Of a DNA stretch of 64,000 nucleotides, positions 44,866 to 52,680 are shown piece by piece (the first letter of the stretch is position 1; each line of letters opens with the position of its first letter). The stretch comes from Microbacterium mangrovi. GTDB taxonomy: Bacteria; Actinomycetota; Actinomycetes; Actinomycetales; Microbacteriaceae. The stretch spans positions 88,875 through 152,874 of the forward strand of contig NZ_JTDK01000016.1 of NCBI RefSeq assembly GCF_000802305.1, given 5' to 3'. The notes beneath the pieces are model-generated. The model made no database searches, had not been told where the DNA came from, and saw only the letters and a list, made by a program, of their open reading frames with translations. The translations under genes were made by a program, and so were the position numbers.

Positions 44866-46172
44866 CCGGCGATCTTCCGGCCGGTCGCGGTGGCGATCTG
44901 CTGGGCCGCCGAGTCCAGGGCCGCCTTCGGGTCCTGCCCGTTGAGCACGGCCGCCTGCACCGCGTTCGCGACGATGTCGCTCGCCTTGGCGTAGTCCGAC
45001 GTGAAGCTGATCGGCTTGATCTGCGGGGTGAGCTCGGCGAACGTCTGGTACACCTTCTGGCCGCCGAAGTACTCCTGGGGCTGCGCGAAGTACGGGGTCT
45101 TCAACGCCGGCAGGTACGCCGGGAACAGCCCCTCGTCCTTCATCATGGATGCCTGGTTCTGCTTGTCCGCCAGCACGGACGTCAGGAACGCGGCGGCCAG
45201 CTGGGGGTTCTTGGCCTGGGCCGGGATCGCGAGGCCCGATCCCCCGCTGTTCGAGGTCGGCGCGCTGCTCGCGTCGACCAGCGGCAGCGGCACCACGGCG
45301 TACGCGCCCGAGTGCTCGGCCGCCTCGCGGGTGAGCGTGCCCGTCCACCACACGGCGTTCGGCGTCGTGGCGGAATCGCCCTTCTTCGCGGAGCTGACCT
45401 CGGCATCCCAGCCCTTGACGTTCTTGATCAGGCCGTCCTTGTTCATCGTCTGGATGAGCGTGAGGACCTTGACCGCCTCGGGCGAGTTGACGGTGATCTC
45501 GCCGGCGGCGTTGAACACGCCCTCGCCGTTCTGCTGCAGCATCATCGTGAACGGGCCGCCGGCGGAGAGGTCCGACGACAGCAGGGTGTGTCCCGTCTTC
45601 GCCTTGATGGTCCTGCCCGCGGCGACGAGGTCGTCCCACGTCTTCGCGGCGGCGATGTCCACGCCGGCCTGCTTCGCGTAGTCCGTCCGGTAGTAGAGCG
45701 CGACGGTGCCCGAATCCCACGGCGCCACGCGCAGATGACCGCCCTTGTCGTTGCCGGCCGCCCACTTGAACGGGTCGAAGTCGGCCTTCTGCGCACCCAT
45801 CACCGGGTTCAGGTCGACGAAGCCCTTCGGGAACTGCGTGATGTAGCCCTGGTTGTGGTCGGTCTCCATCGTGATGAGGTCAGGCAGGCCGGTGCCGGCC
45901 TGCAGCCCGACCGAGATCTTGTCGTAGGCGTTGTCGTACCCGATGTCGACCACGTCGATCTTCGTGCCCGCGTGCGCGGCCTCGTACTGCTTCGCGAGCC
46001 GCTTCAGCGCGGTCGCGGCGACGTCCCACGACCACACCGTGATGGAGCCCGACGCCTTCGCGGTCGGCGCGAGGCTCTGCGCCGCGGGTGCACCGCCGCC
46101 GAAGGCGCACCCGGTCAGGGCGACGGCGATCGCAGCCGTCGTGGCGGCGAGCAGGAGGGGACGATTTCTCAT
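44862..46172 (-). CDS. Sugar-binding lipoprotein of ABC transporter (CUT1)
   Basis: 436 residues with a short lipoprotein signal (lipobox ALTGC, Cys22) and an extracellular binding-protein fold (GSITVWSWDVAATALKRLAKQYE). It differs clearly from the other binding protein, so the two importers probably take different sugars. The ATG at 46172 is preferred to upstream starts because the signal peptide begins there. Operator copy 3 and a promoter lie about 40-70 bp upstream. Confidence 0.92.
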   Translation of the reverse strand: MRNRPLLLAATTAAIAVALTGCAFGGGAPAAQSLAPTAKASGSITVWSWDVAATALKRLAKQYEAAHAGTKIDVVDIGYDNAYDKISVGLQAGTGLPDLITMETDHNQGYITQFPKGFVDLNPVMGAQKADFDPFKWAAGNDKGGHLRVAPWDSGTVALYYRTDYAKQAGVDIAAAKTWDDLVAAGRTIKAKTGHTLLSSDLSAGGPFTMMLQQNGEGVFNAAGEITVNSPEAVKVLTLIQTMNKDGLIKNVKGWDAEVSSAKKGDSATTPNAVWWTGTLTREAAEHSGAYAVVPLPLVDASSAPTSNSGGSGLAIPAQAKNPQLAAAFLTSVLADKQNQASMMKDEGLFPAYLPALKTPYFAQPQEYFGGQKVYQTFAELTPQIKPISFTSDYAKASDIVANAVQAAVLNGQDPKAALDSAAQQIATATGRKIAG

Positions 46173-46210
46173 GGGAGGTCTCCGATCGTGGAACGACATC
46201 GTTCTCAGGT

Positions 46211-46240
46211 ATTCTGTATACAAAACACTGAACACGTCAA
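46211..46240 (-). promoter_or_regulatory. Promoter of transport unit 3
   Basis: On the minus strand TTGACG (46240-46235), 18 bases, then CAGAAT (46216-46211), the same arrangement as unit 2, with the operator over spacer and -10. Confidence 0.55.
46215..46222. promoter_or_regulatory. GntR-type operator, copy 3
   Basis: TGTATACA, extending on the minus strand to TGTATACAGAATAC, identical over 14 bases to copy 1. Confidence 0.8.
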
Positions 46241-46297
46241 GCAATCGACCTCTCCGCGGCGGGCCGCCCCGGCCGTGGCGCGGCGTACGCTGGCGGG

Positions 46298-47725
46298 GTG
46301 CCCACTCCGCGACATCGGCTGACCGCGTCCACGGCTCAGACCGAGCTCGCGGCGTCCCTCATCGCCCTGCGCGAAGAGTTGCAGGTGCCGGAGGCCTTCC
46401 CACCCGAGGTGCTCGCCGAGGCGGATGCCGCCCGTGCCGCGCTCCCCGCCACCGACCTCCGCGACCTCCCGTTCGCGACCCTGGACCCGCCCGGTTCCCG
46501 CGACCTCGACCAGGCCTTCCACCTCGAACAGACGCCCCGCGGCTGGCGGGTGCGGTACGCGATCGCCGACGTGCCGTCCGTCGTCGCCCCCGCCGGCGCG
46601 GTGGATGCCGAGGCGCGCCGTCGCGGCCAGACGCTGTACGCGGCAGACGGCACGGTGCCGCTGCATCCCGAGGTGCTGAGCGAGGGTCGCGCGTCGCTCC
46701 TTCCCGGCCAGGATCGCAGCGCCTTCGTCTGGACCGTGGACCTCGACGCCGACGGCGCCGACATCGGCCACCGGGTGGAGCGTGCCCTCGTCCGCTCGCG
46801 CGTGCAGCTCGACTACGCCGGCACGCAGCGGACGCTGGATGCCGGGGCCGACTCTCCGGCGGCGCTGCTGCCGATCATCGGGCGCCTGCGCATCGCCCAG
46901 GAGCAGGCGCGCGGCGGCGCGAGCCTGAACCTCCCCGACGAGGACATCGAAAAGGATCCCACCGACGGATACCGGGTGGTTCGCCGGCGCCCCCTGCCGG
47001 TGGAGGACTGGAACGCGCAGCTCTCCCTGCTCACCGGCATGGCCGGGGCATCCCTCATGCTCGGCGCGGGCGTCGGCGTGCTGCGCACGATGCCCCCGCC
47101 GGACGACGACGCGCTCGCGGACTTCCGGGTGCGCGTCGACGCGCTCGGGCGCCCGTGGGGCGCCGGACAGAGCTACGGCGACTACCTGCGGAGCCTGGAC
47201 CGCGACGACCCGCAGACCCTCGCCGTGATGCACGCCGCGGCATCCCTGTTCCGCGGCGCGGACTACGCCGCCTTCGACGGCACGGCGCCCGCGGTGACGG
47301 TGCAGGCGGCGGTGGCCGCCCCCTACGCGCACGTGACCGCACCGTTGCGCCGACTCGTCGACCGGTGGGGTCTGGTGGTGTGCGAGGCGATCTGCGCCGG
47401 CGTCGACGTCCCCGCCTGGGCCCGCGAATCGCTGCCCCAGGTGCCCGAACTCATGCGGTCGTCGACGCAGCGCGCCTCCCGCCTCGCGAGCGGATCGCGC
47501 GACCGCATCGAGGCCGCCCTGGTCCGCGACCGGGTCGGCGAGCGCTTCACCGCGGCTGTACTCGGCCGCGACGGGTCGAAGGCCCGCATCCAGATCCGCG
47601 ACCCGCTGATCACGGCCTCCTGCACGGTGACCGACGGCGCCGCCCCGGGGAGTGAGATCCGCGTCCTGCTGCAGTCCGCGGATATCGCGACGGGCCGGGT
47701 CGACTTCACCGAGGTCGCGACCTGA
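46298..47725 (+). CDS. RNB-domain exoribonuclease (RNase II/R family)
   Basis: 475 residues. The RNB catalytic domain shows the metal-binding aspartates in DPPGSRDLDQAFHLE (about 63-77) and later VTAPLRRLVDRWG. The N-terminal cold-shock domains of RNase R are absent and only a short C-terminal region remains, as in other actinobacterial RNB proteins. It would degrade RNA 3' to 5'. The GTG at 46298 follows TACGCT by six bases (leaderless). Divergent from the sugar-transport unit. Confidence 0.9.
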   Translation: MPTPRHRLTASTAQTELAASLIALREELQVPEAFPPEVLAEADAARAALPATDLRDLPFATLDPPGSRDLDQAFHLEQTPRGWRVRYAIADVPSVVAPAGAVDAEARRRGQTLYAADGTVPLHPEVLSEGRASLLPGQDRSAFVWTVDLDADGADIGHRVERALVRSRVQLDYAGTQRTLDAGADSPAALLPIIGRLRIAQEQARGGASLNLPDEDIEKDPTDGYRVVRRRPLPVEDWNAQLSLLTGMAGASLMLGAGVGVLRTMPPPDDDALADFRVRVDALGRPWGAGQSYGDYLRSLDRDDPQTLAVMHAAASLFRGADYAAFDGTAPAVTVQAAVAAPYAHVTAPLRRLVDRWGLVVCEAICAGVDVPAWARESLPQVPELMRSSTQRASRLASGSRDRIEAALVRDRVGERFTAAVLGRDGSKARIQIRDPLITASCTVTDGAAPGSEIRVLLQSADIATGRVDFTEVAT

Positions 47726-47748
47726 CGACGGTGCTGCCGGCTCCGGGG

Positions 47749-48630
47749 TCAGTCCGCGGAGGCCTCCATCGCGGCGACCGCGAACTCGGCGAGCAGGTGG
47801 TCGCGGTGCTCTTCGTGGGCTGTGATCGTGACGACGGCATCCCGCACCTCGTCGACGATGACGTACTGGCCGTAGCGTCCGTCGAGGCGCCAGCATCCAC
47901 CAGGACCGTTCCAGACGGCGAGTCCGTACTGCGCGGACGAGCCGGGCCCGCCGGTCGGCACCCACTCGGCGTGCATGCGATCGACCCACTCCGCACTGAC
48001 GATCCGGGTCTCGCCCCATCGTCCGCGGTCGCGCAGCACCCCCCCGATGCGGGCGAGCTCTTCGGTGCGCAGTTCGAGCCCGCTCCCGCCGATGATCCAT
48101 CCCAGCGGGCAGCGATGCCACTGCGGATTGTGGATGCCGAGCGGGCCGAACAGGCGGGGCATCAGCCAGTCGCGCACGTCGCCGACGGCGGCTCCGAGCA
48201 TCCGCATCGCCAGGTAGGTGCTCGCGTCGCTGTACTGGAACCGTGTTCCGGCGCCCGCCGACGGGCGCCGCAGCATCTCCTGCGCGAGGTCGGGCCAGGA
48301 CACCTCCTGGTCGCCGAACCAGGGGAAGTCGATGCCGCTGGTCATCGTGAGGAAGTGGCGGACCGTCACGTGTTCCACGCCCGCGCCGAGGGTCATCGCG
48401 GGCAGGAGTTCGGGGACGGTGGTGTCGAGGGTCAGGATGCCCTCGTCGGCGGCGATGCCGATGGCGAGCGCGGCGACCCCCTTGGAGTCGGAGTAGATGT
48501 TGACGCGGTCGTCGCTGCGCCACCGGTGCTGCGCCTGCTCGTCTCCCTGCCGGACGTGCACGCCGTAGGCGCCGAGACCGGCGGCGTCGATCGAGGAGAC
48601 GAGGGAAGTGAGGATGCCGGCTGCGGTCAC
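47749..48630 (-). CDS. Serine hydrolase of the class C beta-lactamase/DD-peptidase fold
   Basis: 293 residues. The nucleophile motif SDSK (Ser47 to Lys50) and the second motif in QYSDAS mark the penicillin-binding fold; the third motif is not obvious. There is no signal peptide, so a cytosolic esterase-like or amidase activity is more likely than cell-wall work. The GTG at 48630 is chosen since longer readings would overlap the upstream gene and AATACT lies six bases before it. It is last in a run of minus-strand genes. Confidence 0.82.
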   Translation of the reverse strand: MTAAGILTSLVSSIDAAGLGAYGVHVRQGDEQAQHRWRSDDRVNIYSDSKGVAALAIGIAADEGILTLDTTVPELLPAMTLGAGVEHVTVRHFLTMTSGIDFPWFGDQEVSWPDLAQEMLRRPSAGAGTRFQYSDASTYLAMRMLGAAVGDVRDWLMPRLFGPLGIHNPQWHRCPLGWIIGGSGLELRTEELARIGGVLRDRGRWGETRIVSAEWVDRMHAEWVPTGGPGSSAQYGLAVWNGPGGCWRLDGRYGQYVIVDEVRDAVVTITAHEEHRDHLLAEFAVAAMEASAD

Positions 48631-48661
48631 CCCGTCAGTATTCCAGCCGGCTCCGACATCG

Positions 48662-49777
48662 TCAGATGTGCGGCAGGGCGGCACGGGCCTCGGCGGCCGG
48701 CATGCCCGTGGCCGTCAGCAGATCGACGACGATCGGGCGCATCCCGGCGATCACCTGGTGGTCGCCGAGCGAGGCGTCCGGCATCAGGATCGCCGGATCG
48801 AGGCGGGATGCCACCCCCAGCAGCGCCTCGCGGGCAGCCGGCAGGAAGGTGATGTCCTCGAGGCTGTGCGCGAGGAGGTCGGCGCCGCGCATGATGTCGC
48901 GCACGATGGCCGCGCTCACCGGCCGTGGCACGCCGTCCTCGGTGACGTAGACCACGTTGCGGGCCACCATCCGGGTGCTGCGCACCACGTAGTCCATCGC
49001 CTGGCGCACCTGCTCGTGGCGCTGCAGCTCGGGTCGCTGGCGCCGCAGCCACGGCGAGAAGCCCGCGACGCCGAGCGCCGAGTCCAGGGCGTCCTTCCAG
49101 TTGTCCACGAGCGGGCCGAGGCCGCGCGCCTTCTCGAGCGCCCGGGTGGCGCGGTGCCGGTCGCCGCGGCGGAGCGCCTGCACGATCGTGCCGCCGGCGT
49201 TCGCGTAGGCGTTGAACAGGGCCCGGCCGTCGCGCACCTCCTCGCGGCGCGGATTGCGCGGGATCAAGGCGGTCGCGAGCAGCGCCGCGATGCCGCCGAC
49301 GACTCCGTCGATGAGCCGGGCGAACGGCGAGATCGACGGCGACGACATCACCACGATGGCCTGCACAGCCGCCATGATCGCGAACGGCGGGTACGACGAG
49401 AGGAACCGGGCGACCAGGAGCGTGCTGCCGAGCACGAGCGCCATCTGCCACCAGCCGGTGCCGGCGACCATCGAGAACCCGTCCGCGATGAGCACGCCCA
49501 CGAGCATCCCGATGACGGTGATCAGCACGCGCTTGGGCCGGGCATCCCGCACCAACCCGAGGCTCGTGACCGTCACACTCGCCGCGAGGGTCGGGATCGG
49601 ATGCCCGAGCACGTATCGCGCGAAGCTCCACGCCACCGTCGCCGCGACGACGATCTGCACGATCGCGATCGCGGAGATCCGCAGGCGCTCCACGTTCGGC
49701 GTCAGATCGAACCGCGCGCGCCAGCCGGTCTTCACCGGCACGGTCAGTGCCGCGGTCGGCTGCGCGGACTCGGGCAT
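48662..49777 (-). CDS. FUSC-like membrane protein
   Basis: 371 residues: about six membrane helices in the first 165 residues, then a long cytosolic helical region. The layout and the RNPRREEVRDG segment after the last helix fit the FUSC/aromatic-acid exporter-like family. Substrate unknown. It starts 6 bases after ygfZ, so they are co-transcribed. Confidence 0.8.
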   Translation of the reverse strand: MPESAQPTAALTVPVKTGWRARFDLTPNVERLRISAIAIVQIVVAATVAWSFARYVLGHPIPTLAASVTVTSLGLVRDARPKRVLITVIGMLVGVLIADGFSMVAGTGWWQMALVLGSTLLVARFLSSYPPFAIMAAVQAIVVMSSPSISPFARLIDGVVGGIAALLATALIPRNPRREEVRDGRALFNAYANAGGTIVQALRRGDRHRATRALEKARGLGPLVDNWKDALDSALGVAGFSPWLRRQRPELQRHEQVRQAMDYVVRSTRMVARNVVYVTEDGVPRPVSAAIVRDIMRGADLLAHSLEDITFLPAAREALLGVASRLDPAILMPDASLGDHQVIAGMRPIVVDLLTATGMPAAEARAALPHI

Positions 49778-49783
49778 CGGGGC

Positions 49784-50833
49784 CTACGAGGCCCGTCGGC
49801 CCAGGCGCGGCATCCGCGGCACGTCGGCGGTCGCCCCCGCATCGGGCGGAACGATGACCTCCTGCGCGGCGGCGACGTCTCCGTCGGCGGTCGCCACGGC
49901 CAGCGCCGCATCCACCGGAACCGACCGGCGCAGCAGCGCGAGGGCGATCGGCCCCTCCTCGAAGTGCAGGGCGGATGCCACGACGGTGCCGACCTCGGCG
50001 TCGTCGCGGCGCACCGCGTCACCGCGCGCCGGGACGACGCCGTCGAGCTGCAGCGCGACCAGGCGACGGGGCGGATGCCCGAGGTTGTGCACCTTGGCGA
50101 CCGTCTCCTGCCCGCGGTAGCAGCCCTTGTTCAGATGCACCGCCGTGCGCAGCCAGTCCATCTCGTGCGGCAGGGTGCGCTCGTCGACGTCCGCCATGCG
50201 GGGCCGCCACGCGGCGACGCGCAGGGCGTCCGCGGCGACCGCACCGGCGATGCCCTGCGCGGCGGAGACCACGGACTCGAGGGATGCCACGGGCACGAGG
50301 GCCTCCGCCCAGTCGCGCTCGGGGGCCCCGCTGCCGTACGCCCAGCCGCCCGCCGTGACGCCCGGCCACGGGTCGTGCCACACCGCCGCGGCGGGCACGC
50401 CCGCGATCGCGGCGCGGGTGCCGGCCACGATCGCGAACTCGTCGCTCGCGTCGCGCGGATCGACCCGGAGCCGAAAGCGCATCCGGCGCAGCCAGGCGAG
50501 GAGGCCTTCGGCATCCGCGGCATCCGCGATGAGCCAGGTCGTCTCGCCGTCGTCGACGACGCCGGCGGCGTGTTCCACGTGCCCCTGCGGGTCGAGGATC
50601 AGAAGTTCGGTGCTCTCGCCGGGCGCCAGATTCGTCAGGGCCTGCGACGACACCGAGTCGAGCCACGACAGGCGGTCTTCGCCGGGGACGGCGATCACCG
50701 CGCGGTCGCCGAGAACCGCCAGCGCTGTGCCGGCGGCCAGCGAGCGCTGCTCCGCGACCGGATTGCCGAGGTGCTGCAGGACGTCGTCCTCCACCACCGC
50801 GCCCGGGAGGGTCGTGAGGAAGTCGTGGTTCAT
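49784..50833 (-). CDS. ygfZ: Folate-binding protein YgfZ
   Basis: A tetrahydrofolate-dependent factor for maintaining some Fe-S enzymes, related to GcvT. 349 residues with the diagnostic K-G-C-Y-x-G-Q-E motif (NKGCYRGQETVAK) near residue 235. Its ATG shares a base with the stop of the FABP-like gene (TGATG). The GcvT-like fold should not be mistaken for the missing gcvT of the split P-protein: the KGCYxGQE motif separates them. Confidence 0.93.
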   Translation of the reverse strand: MNHDFLTTLPGAVVEDDVLQHLGNPVAEQRSLAAGTALAVLGDRAVIAVPGEDRLSWLDSVSSQALTNLAPGESTELLILDPQGHVEHAAGVVDDGETTWLIADAADAEGLLAWLRRMRFRLRVDPRDASDEFAIVAGTRAAIAGVPAAAVWHDPWPGVTAGGWAYGSGAPERDWAEALVPVASLESVVSAAQGIAGAVAADALRVAAWRPRMADVDERTLPHEMDWLRTAVHLNKGCYRGQETVAKVHNLGHPPRRLVALQLDGVVPARGDAVRRDDAEVGTVVASALHFEEGPIALALLRRSVPVDAALAVATADGDVAAAQEVIVPPDAGATADVPRMPRLGRRAS

Positions 50834-51444
50834 CAGTCGACCTTCGCGAGGCGGGCGGACGCGTGCGCGCCGAGGCGCGAGCCGAGGGCCGCGATGTCCC
50901 ACGCCCACAGCAGGTGCCCCTCGACGAGGCCGTACATGCGCGTCGCCGCGGCGTACTCCTTGGCTCCCTCGGGTCGCACGATCGCGTCGGTGGCGATGTC
51001 GATGCGCGGGCCGTTGACCTGGCCCAGGTACAGCTCGCTGATGGCGTCGGCGTGCACCAGCGCCACCTGCAGCGGGAATCCGCCCTCGGGCGTGCGCAGC
51101 AGTTCGACGTCGTCGGCGGTGCGCGTGACCGCGTCGGCGGTCGGCGGCAGCAGCGCCGGACCGGCATCCGCCGCCGTCACCGGGCGCGCCACACGCCAGT
51201 AGCCGAGCTCCGAGACGAGTCCGGCGCCGCGGCCGTCGTCGGCGGCGTCGTCGAGCATCCACGCCTCGGCCGAGTAGTTCAGGTACGGGCCGCCGTCATG
51301 GCTGAAGCTGACGCGGTGCGCGAACTCGCCGTTGACGCGGGTGCCGGACACCTCGTAGTCGATGACGCCGGTGCCCTCCCAGACCCCGATCAGCCACGAC
51401 AGGGGGACGAGGTCGGCGGGAAGGTCGGTCGGGATCTCGAGCAC
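50833..51444 (-). CDS. FABP/nitrobindin-like heme-binding protein (DUF1794)
   Basis: 203 residues folding as a ten-strand beta barrel; the GVWEGTG motif (GxWxGxG) near residue 20 and the C-terminal YGLVEGHLLWAWD are typical of bacterial nitrobindins. The His in EGHL may be the heme ligand (inference). Heme proteins of this family isomerise peroxynitrite. It starts at GTG 51444, eight bases after the small membrane peptide, and couples to ygfZ. Confidence 0.85.
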   Translation of the reverse strand: MLEIPTDLPADLVPLSWLIGVWEGTGVIDYEVSGTRVNGEFAHRVSFSHDGGPYLNYSAEAWMLDDAADDGRGAGLVSELGYWRVARPVTAADAGPALLPPTADAVTRTADDVELLRTPEGGFPLQVALVHADAISELYLGQVNGPRIDIATDAIVRPEGAKEYAAATRMYGLVEGHLLWAWDIAALGSRLGAHASARLAKVD

Positions 51445-51451
51445 GACGACC

Positions 51452-51565
51452 TCAGCGCTGGCCGCGGTACAGGTTCTTGATCACCACTCCGCCGACGAAG
51501 ACGATCGCAAGCGACGCGAGCGCCAGCAGGCCCACGAAGAAGAGTTCGAGCGCGACAAGGTCCAT
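51452..51565 (-). CDS. 37-residue membrane peptide
   Basis: MDLVALELFFVGLLALASLA, then a second hydrophobic stretch IVFVGGVVIKN and the tail LYRGQR. A single membrane helix with a positively charged, probably cytosolic C-terminus. TAGAGT lies seven bases before the ATG, so it may be the leaderless first gene of the 51565-47749 operon. The stop is 7 bp from the FABP-like start. No family is recognised. Confidence 0.65.
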   Translation of the reverse strand: MDLVALELFFVGLLALASLAIVFVGGVVIKNLYRGQR

Positions 51566-51587
51566 GCCCTCCACTCTAGCCACTCGA

Positions 51588-51884
51588 TCAGTGCAGCAGC
51601 GACGCGATCGCGAAGCCGCCGCTGATCAGCCCGAGCACGAGGAGCGAACCGAGACAGCTCGCGCCGATGCGCTGGATGAACCGCTCGGTGCGACCGTATG
51701 CGAGCTGCACGACGAACGAGAGGACGAGGCATCCGGCCATCCCCAGCGCCGCCCACGCGGGCTGCCAGGGCGTCGGCACGAAGACCCCGACCGCGATCCC
51801 GATCAGCGCCGCCATCACCCAGACCGCGATGATGCCGCCGAGGGTTCCGCGCGGGGCGAGATCGGGTGCCGACATGCGTCCCAT
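51588..51884 (-). CDS. Small membrane protein, function unknown
   Basis: 98 residues with three predicted helices (GGIIAVWVMAALIGIAVGVF; AWAALGMAGCLVLSFVVQLAYG; LGSLLVLGLISGGFAIASLL). The ATG at 51884 has GGAGGG eight bases upstream; an internal ATG three codons later is possible. Divergent from the GlnR-like gene. Function unknown. Confidence 0.7.
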   Translation of the reverse strand: MGRMSAPDLAPRGTLGGIIAVWVMAALIGIAVGVFVPTPWQPAWAALGMAGCLVLSFVVQLAYGRTERFIQRIGASCLGSLLVLGLISGGFAIASLLH

Positions 51885-51942
51885 TCTGACATCCCTCCGC
51901 GGCCCTAGGATGAGACCTGACGACCAAGCAGGAGGGACCCGC

Positions 51943-52647
51943 GTGGCGCAGCTGCTCGTTCTGAGCCCCACGACCGATTCCGCCCTGCCCTCGCTCGGCC
52001 TGCTGAGCCACCAGGTGAAGTACCTGCACTCCGATCCGGCGTCGCTGGTCAACGCCCCGGTGGTCGACGCCGTGCTGCTGGATGCCCGTGCCGACCTCGT
52101 CGCGGCCAAGGCGCTGTGCCGCATCCTCACGACCACGGATGCCGACACCCCGGTGCTGCTGATCGTCACCGAGGGCGGGTTCGCCGCCGTCTCCCCCGAG
52201 TGGGGCGTGGCCGACGTGCTGCTGTCCGGCGCCGGGCCGGCCGAGGTGGATGCCCGCCTCCGGCTCGCGCTCGGGAGGGCGTCCGCGACGACCGCCGCTC
52301 CGGCCCCGGTGCAGACCTCCGGCGTCACGATCGACGAGGCGTCCTACTCGGCGAAGGTCGGCGGCCGGCCCCTCGACCTCACGTACAAGGAGTTCCAGCT
52401 GCTGCACTTCTTCGCGACGCATCCGTCCCGGGTCTTCACCCGCGAGCAGCTGCTCAGCGAGGTGTGGGGCTACGACTATTTCGGGGGCACGCGCACCGTC
52501 GACGTGCACGTGCGACGGCTGCGCGCCAAGCTCGGCGAGATGGAGCAGATCATCGGCACCGTGCGCAACGTCGGCTACCGGTTCAACATCGTCGACGAGG
52601 CCGACCTGCCCTTCACCGAGACGACGCCGGAAGTTTCCGGAACTTAA
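51943..52647 (+). CDS. GlnR-like OmpR-family response regulator
   Basis: 234 residues. The receiver-like domain (SPTTDSALPSLGLLSHQV, VDAVLLDARADL with Asp47, LLIVTEGGFAAV) and the DNA-binding winged helix (LDLTYKEFQLLHFF, WGYDYFGGTRTVDVHVRRLRAKLG) closely match actinobacterial GlnR, an atypical regulator of nitrogen metabolism. No sensor kinase is next to it. The GTG at 51943 follows GGAGGG. A -10 TAGGAT lies at 51906. ppk follows after 33 bp, suggesting a link of nitrogen or energy state to polyphosphate and phosphate uptake. Confidence 0.85.
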   Translation: MAQLLVLSPTTDSALPSLGLLSHQVKYLHSDPASLVNAPVVDAVLLDARADLVAAKALCRILTTTDADTPVLLIVTEGGFAAVSPEWGVADVLLSGAGPAEVDARLRLALGRASATTAAPAPVQTSGVTIDEASYSAKVGGRPLDLTYKEFQLLHFFATHPSRVFTREQLLSEVWGYDYFGGTRTVDVHVRRLRAKLGEMEQIIGTVRNVGYRFNIVDEADLPFTETTPEVSGT

Positions 52648-52680
52648 CCGGATGCCGGGGCACCCTGTCATGATGAGGGG

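Noticed and set aside
49784..50833. YgfZ as the missing gcvT for the split P-protein
   Set aside because: It has the KGCYxGQE motif diagnostic of YgfZ and is not in the gcvPA/B operon.
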